Shown here in pieces: positions 61,339-64,000 of a DNA stretch of 64,000 bases; the first letter of the stretch is position 1; every line of letters starts with the position of its first letter. Location of the stretch: NCBI GenBank assembly GCA_937928405.1, contig CALFWZ010000066.1, positions 124,001-188,000 on the forward strand, given 5' to 3'. Under the pieces are notes generated by a model. That model was not told where the DNA came from and ran no database searches. It saw nothing but the letters and a program-made list of their open reading frames with translations. The position numbers were made by a program, and so were the translations under genes. This stretch comes from an uncultured Saprospiraceae bacterium. Its GTDB lineage: Bacteria > Bacteroidota > Bacteroidia > Chitinophagales > Saprospiraceae.

Positions 61339-63450
61339 ATGAGAATATTTACGATACTTTTTATTTGCCTGTTGAATCTACCGATTTTTGCTCAGGACGC
61401 TTATCATACAAATCTGGTAGATCAATTAATGGCGGACTATTCATTAGAAGTTTCCTCTTATGTTTTTACGAATGAAGAAGCCATCAACAATAGCGCTTTT
61501 TATATTTTTGGAGGAGCTACTAGGACGACGTTTGAAGTTCCAGGAAATGATTTTTCCAGGGTTATCAGCGTCAATAATAATACGGTTGGAGAACCATGGG
61601 CCGCAGGATTAGGCATTCGAAATTTCAATACAATTAATCAAGGAGATATAGTGTTATTAACTTTTTGGGGTAAACGAACCAGCGCCAATTCTGACCTTCC
61701 TATCTTCATTGAACGGACCTCAAACTTTGAAAAAGAATTTTATCAAGCAATTAATTTAGAAGGAGAATGGAAACAGTATTTTATAGCAGTCGAAGCCTCT
61801 ATTGATTATCTTCCCAATAGTTTAGCCTTTGGATTCCACCTAGGTAATGTTGCTCAAAGTTTCCAAATCGGTGGTTTTACTGCACTTAACTTAGGAGATC
61901 AAGTCGAGTTATCAGATATACCATTTAGTTTATCGGCTGATAACTATGGCGGATCTGAAGCAGATGCTCCTTGGCGAGCAGCGGCCGCTGACCGGATTGA
62001 AACATTGCGAAAAGCAGCTTTAAATATCAATGTTGTAGATCTAAATGGCAATGCAATTTCTAACGCCACGGTTCGAGTAGAGATGCAAGAACACGAGTTT
62101 GGATTTGGTTCCGCGATGGTCATGTGTCGGTTTCCAGGTAATGATTGTTTTAATCAAACTTATGTTCAGAAAATAAGAAATTTAGATGGTCAAGGACATG
62201 GCTTTAATGCTGCTGTCAGCGAAAACGCACTTAAGTGGGATGCTTGGGAAGAAGAATGGATTGGTTCACCCTCCGAAACGGTCAATGGGGTAAGCTGGTT
62301 AAATAACCAAGGAATAGATTTTCGTGGCCATACCCTATTATGGCCCGGATGGGATAAAATGCCAGACGATATTTTGGATTACCAAAATAATTTGACCTAT
62401 ATAAAAAATCGGATTGATGAACGATTGGAATCTATGCTATTACATCCTGAGCTAAGTCAAATGGTTAAGGAATGGGATGTTATTAACGAAATCACCTACG
62501 TCAGAGATTTAGAGTATGCCTTTAGTAATACACCGGGCTATGCCACTGGGCGAGAATTCTACACAGAGGTTTTTGATAAAGCAACCGAACTCGCTCCTAA
62601 CAATATCAACTACTTAAATGATTATGCCGTATTTTCAGGAGCTGCCAACACCAATACGACCAATCGGTTTAAAAACTTTATTGAGGAAATTCTCAATAGT
62701 GGAAGTAAAATAGATGGTATCGGATTCCAAGCCCATATTGGTGCCTCGCCTGTTTCTATTATAAAAGTAAAAGACATTTATGACGATTTTTATACTAGTT
62801 ATGGAAAACGAATAAAGGTGACTGAATACGATATTGATCCCAGTGTATCTGCTGAAACACAGGCAAGATATTTAAACGATTTTCTAACCATGACTTTTAG
62901 CCACGAGGCATTAGACGCCTTTATCATGTGGGGATTTTGGGATGGTAATCACTGGAAAAACAATGCGCCCATGTTTGATATCAATTGGAATTTAAAACCT
63001 TCCGGTGAAGCATTCAACAACTTAGTTTTTAACGAATGGTGGACTGATGAAACAGGTACGACCAATAGCGATGGGATCAGTGCTTTCCGACCTTTTAAAG
63101 GACAACATAAAATTACTATCGAACACGAAGGAACAATACAAGAACTCAATGCACACGTTACCAGTGATACAACCCTCAACGTCCTTTTTGGAACGGTCAA
63201 TACAACTGATTTGGATCTTTCACTAATTCAAATTTCACCGAACCCAACACAAGATTATATCCAAATAAATCTGGGGGAAGACTTGACTAATGTGGACCTA
63301 GAAATCTCGGATATTACCGGAAAAATTTGTCAGACTTTTAAACAAGTAACCGACCATACTAAACTAGATCTAAACTTAAGTAGTGGTATTTATTTGGTAA
63401 AAATAAAACATCTAGAGCAGGTGGGCTATCGAAAGCTAGTGGTGCAGTAA
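61339..63450 (+). CDS. GH10 endo-1,4-beta-xylanase with N-terminal CBM-like domain and T9SS tail
   Basis: FRGHTLLWPGWDKMP, EWDVINEITY (acid/base), KVTEYDID (nucleophile), IMWGFWDGNHW, C-terminal ISPNPTQDYIQINLG; ATG 61339 preferred. Confidence 0.93.
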   Translation: MRIFTILFICLLNLPIFAQDAYHTNLVDQLMADYSLEVSSYVFTNEEAINNSAFYIFGGATRTTFEVPGNDFSRVISVNNNTVGEPWAAGLGIRNFNTINQGDIVLLTFWGKRTSANSDLPIFIERTSNFEKEFYQAINLEGEWKQYFIAVEASIDYLPNSLAFGFHLGNVAQSFQIGGFTALNLGDQVELSDIPFSLSADNYGGSEADAPWRAAAADRIETLRKAALNINVVDLNGNAISNATVRVEMQEHEFGFGSAMVMCRFPGNDCFNQTYVQKIRNLDGQGHGFNAAVSENALKWDAWEEEWIGSPSETVNGVSWLNNQGIDFRGHTLLWPGWDKMPDDILDYQNNLTYIKNRIDERLESMLLHPELSQMVKEWDVINEITYVRDLEYAFSNTPGYATGREFYTEVFDKATELAPNNINYLNDYAVFSGAANTNTTNRFKNFIEEILNSGSKIDGIGFQAHIGASPVSIIKVKDIYDDFYTSYGKRIKVTEYDIDPSVSAETQARYLNDFLTMTFSHEALDAFIMWGFWDGNHWKNNAPMFDINWNLKPSGEAFNNLVFNEWWTDETGTTNSDGISAFRPFKGQHKITIEHEGTIQELNAHVTSDTTLNVLFGTVNTTDLDLSLIQISPNPTQDYIQINLGEDLTNVDLEISDITGKICQTFKQVTDHTKLDLNLSSGIYLVKIKHLEQVGYRKLVVQ

Positions 63451-63544
63451 AAAAATAGGTTAATTTTATTTTATCTGGCTTTGTATTGATACCTTTAGAG
63501 GGTCAATGCAAAGTCATTTTTTATTTTATAAAAATCATTACGCT

Positions 63545-64000
63545 ATGTCCACCCCAAAGAAAATAGACTGGTTAAATCACGGTTTAGAATTTATTGTCGT
63601 TATTATTGGAATTTTGATTGCCTTTCAGTTGAATAAATGTAGTACAGAAAATCAACAAGCCAAGACCATCAATATGCACCTCAGCCAGATCAAGGAGGAG
63701 ACAGAATTTAATAAGTATTATTTCAAAAAAGGTATCAAACACACTCAATCTAACCTAGCCACTCTGGACACTATTTTTATGCTCATTGCAGAAAAAAGAG
63801 AAACACCAAAAATCGATCAATTTTCCATACGATTACTAAGTATGAGTGGGGTTTACATCCGAAAAAATGCCTATCTTAATTTTATAGAATCTGGCGACAT
63901 TCGATTTATGAAAGATTTTGAACAAAAACAAAAAATCATCAATTTATACGAATATTATAAATGGGTAGAGTCTTTTAATGAAATCTCCAGTAACCTCTAC
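63545..64000 (+). CDS. DUF6090-like membrane protein, truncated at window end
   Basis: MSTPKKIDWLNHGLEFIVVIIGILIAFQLNKCSTENQQAKTINMHLSQIKEETEFN, open to window end. Confidence 0.7.
   Translation, partial: MSTPKKIDWLNHGLEFIVVIIGILIAFQLNKCSTENQQAKTINMHLSQIKEETEFNKYYFKKGIKHTQSNLATLDTIFMLIAEKRETPKIDQFSIRLLSMSGVYIRKNAYLNFIESGDIRFMKDFEQKQKIINLYEYYKWVESFNEISSNLY

Overview
AT-rich Bacteroidota-type chromosomal window, probably Saprospiria-like. The lineage call is inference from T9SS sorting tails, SusC/SusD, BshB1 and TAnnTTTG promoters. Main blocks: (1) an efflux-type operon with one HlyD-like adaptor, one LolD/MacB-like ATPase and five consecutive ~790-810 aa FtsX/MacB-type permeases, preceded by a sigma54-like promoter and paired palindromic boxes; (2) two secreted CotH-kinase-like proteins, FeoAB, a TonB receptor, bacillithiol deacetylase BshB1 and a glutathione peroxidase; (3) housekeeping genes (fabH, rfbC/rfbD, der, era); (4) a NadR-like kinase, TPP riboswitch and TonB receptor module followed by a SAM methyltransferase with a signal peptide; (5) an acyl-CoA carboxylase, a frame-split Rpn-type nuclease, an RNA methyltransferase, a Pif1/RecD-like helicase and mgsA; (6) an ECF sigma/FecR-controlled SusCD locus with an IPT lipoprotein, a five-fold repeat surface protein and a GH10 xylanase. 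Strongest leads: a dispersed AACGATTCAACAA motif sitting 6-12 nt upstream of four start codons, the five-domain repeat protein, the one-ATPase/five-permease array with its regulatory region, an unannotated PSM-like 25-aa ORF, and the secreted methyltransferase. No tRNA, rRNA, CRISPR array or intact IS element was recognised. All calls were made by eye, without database searches.
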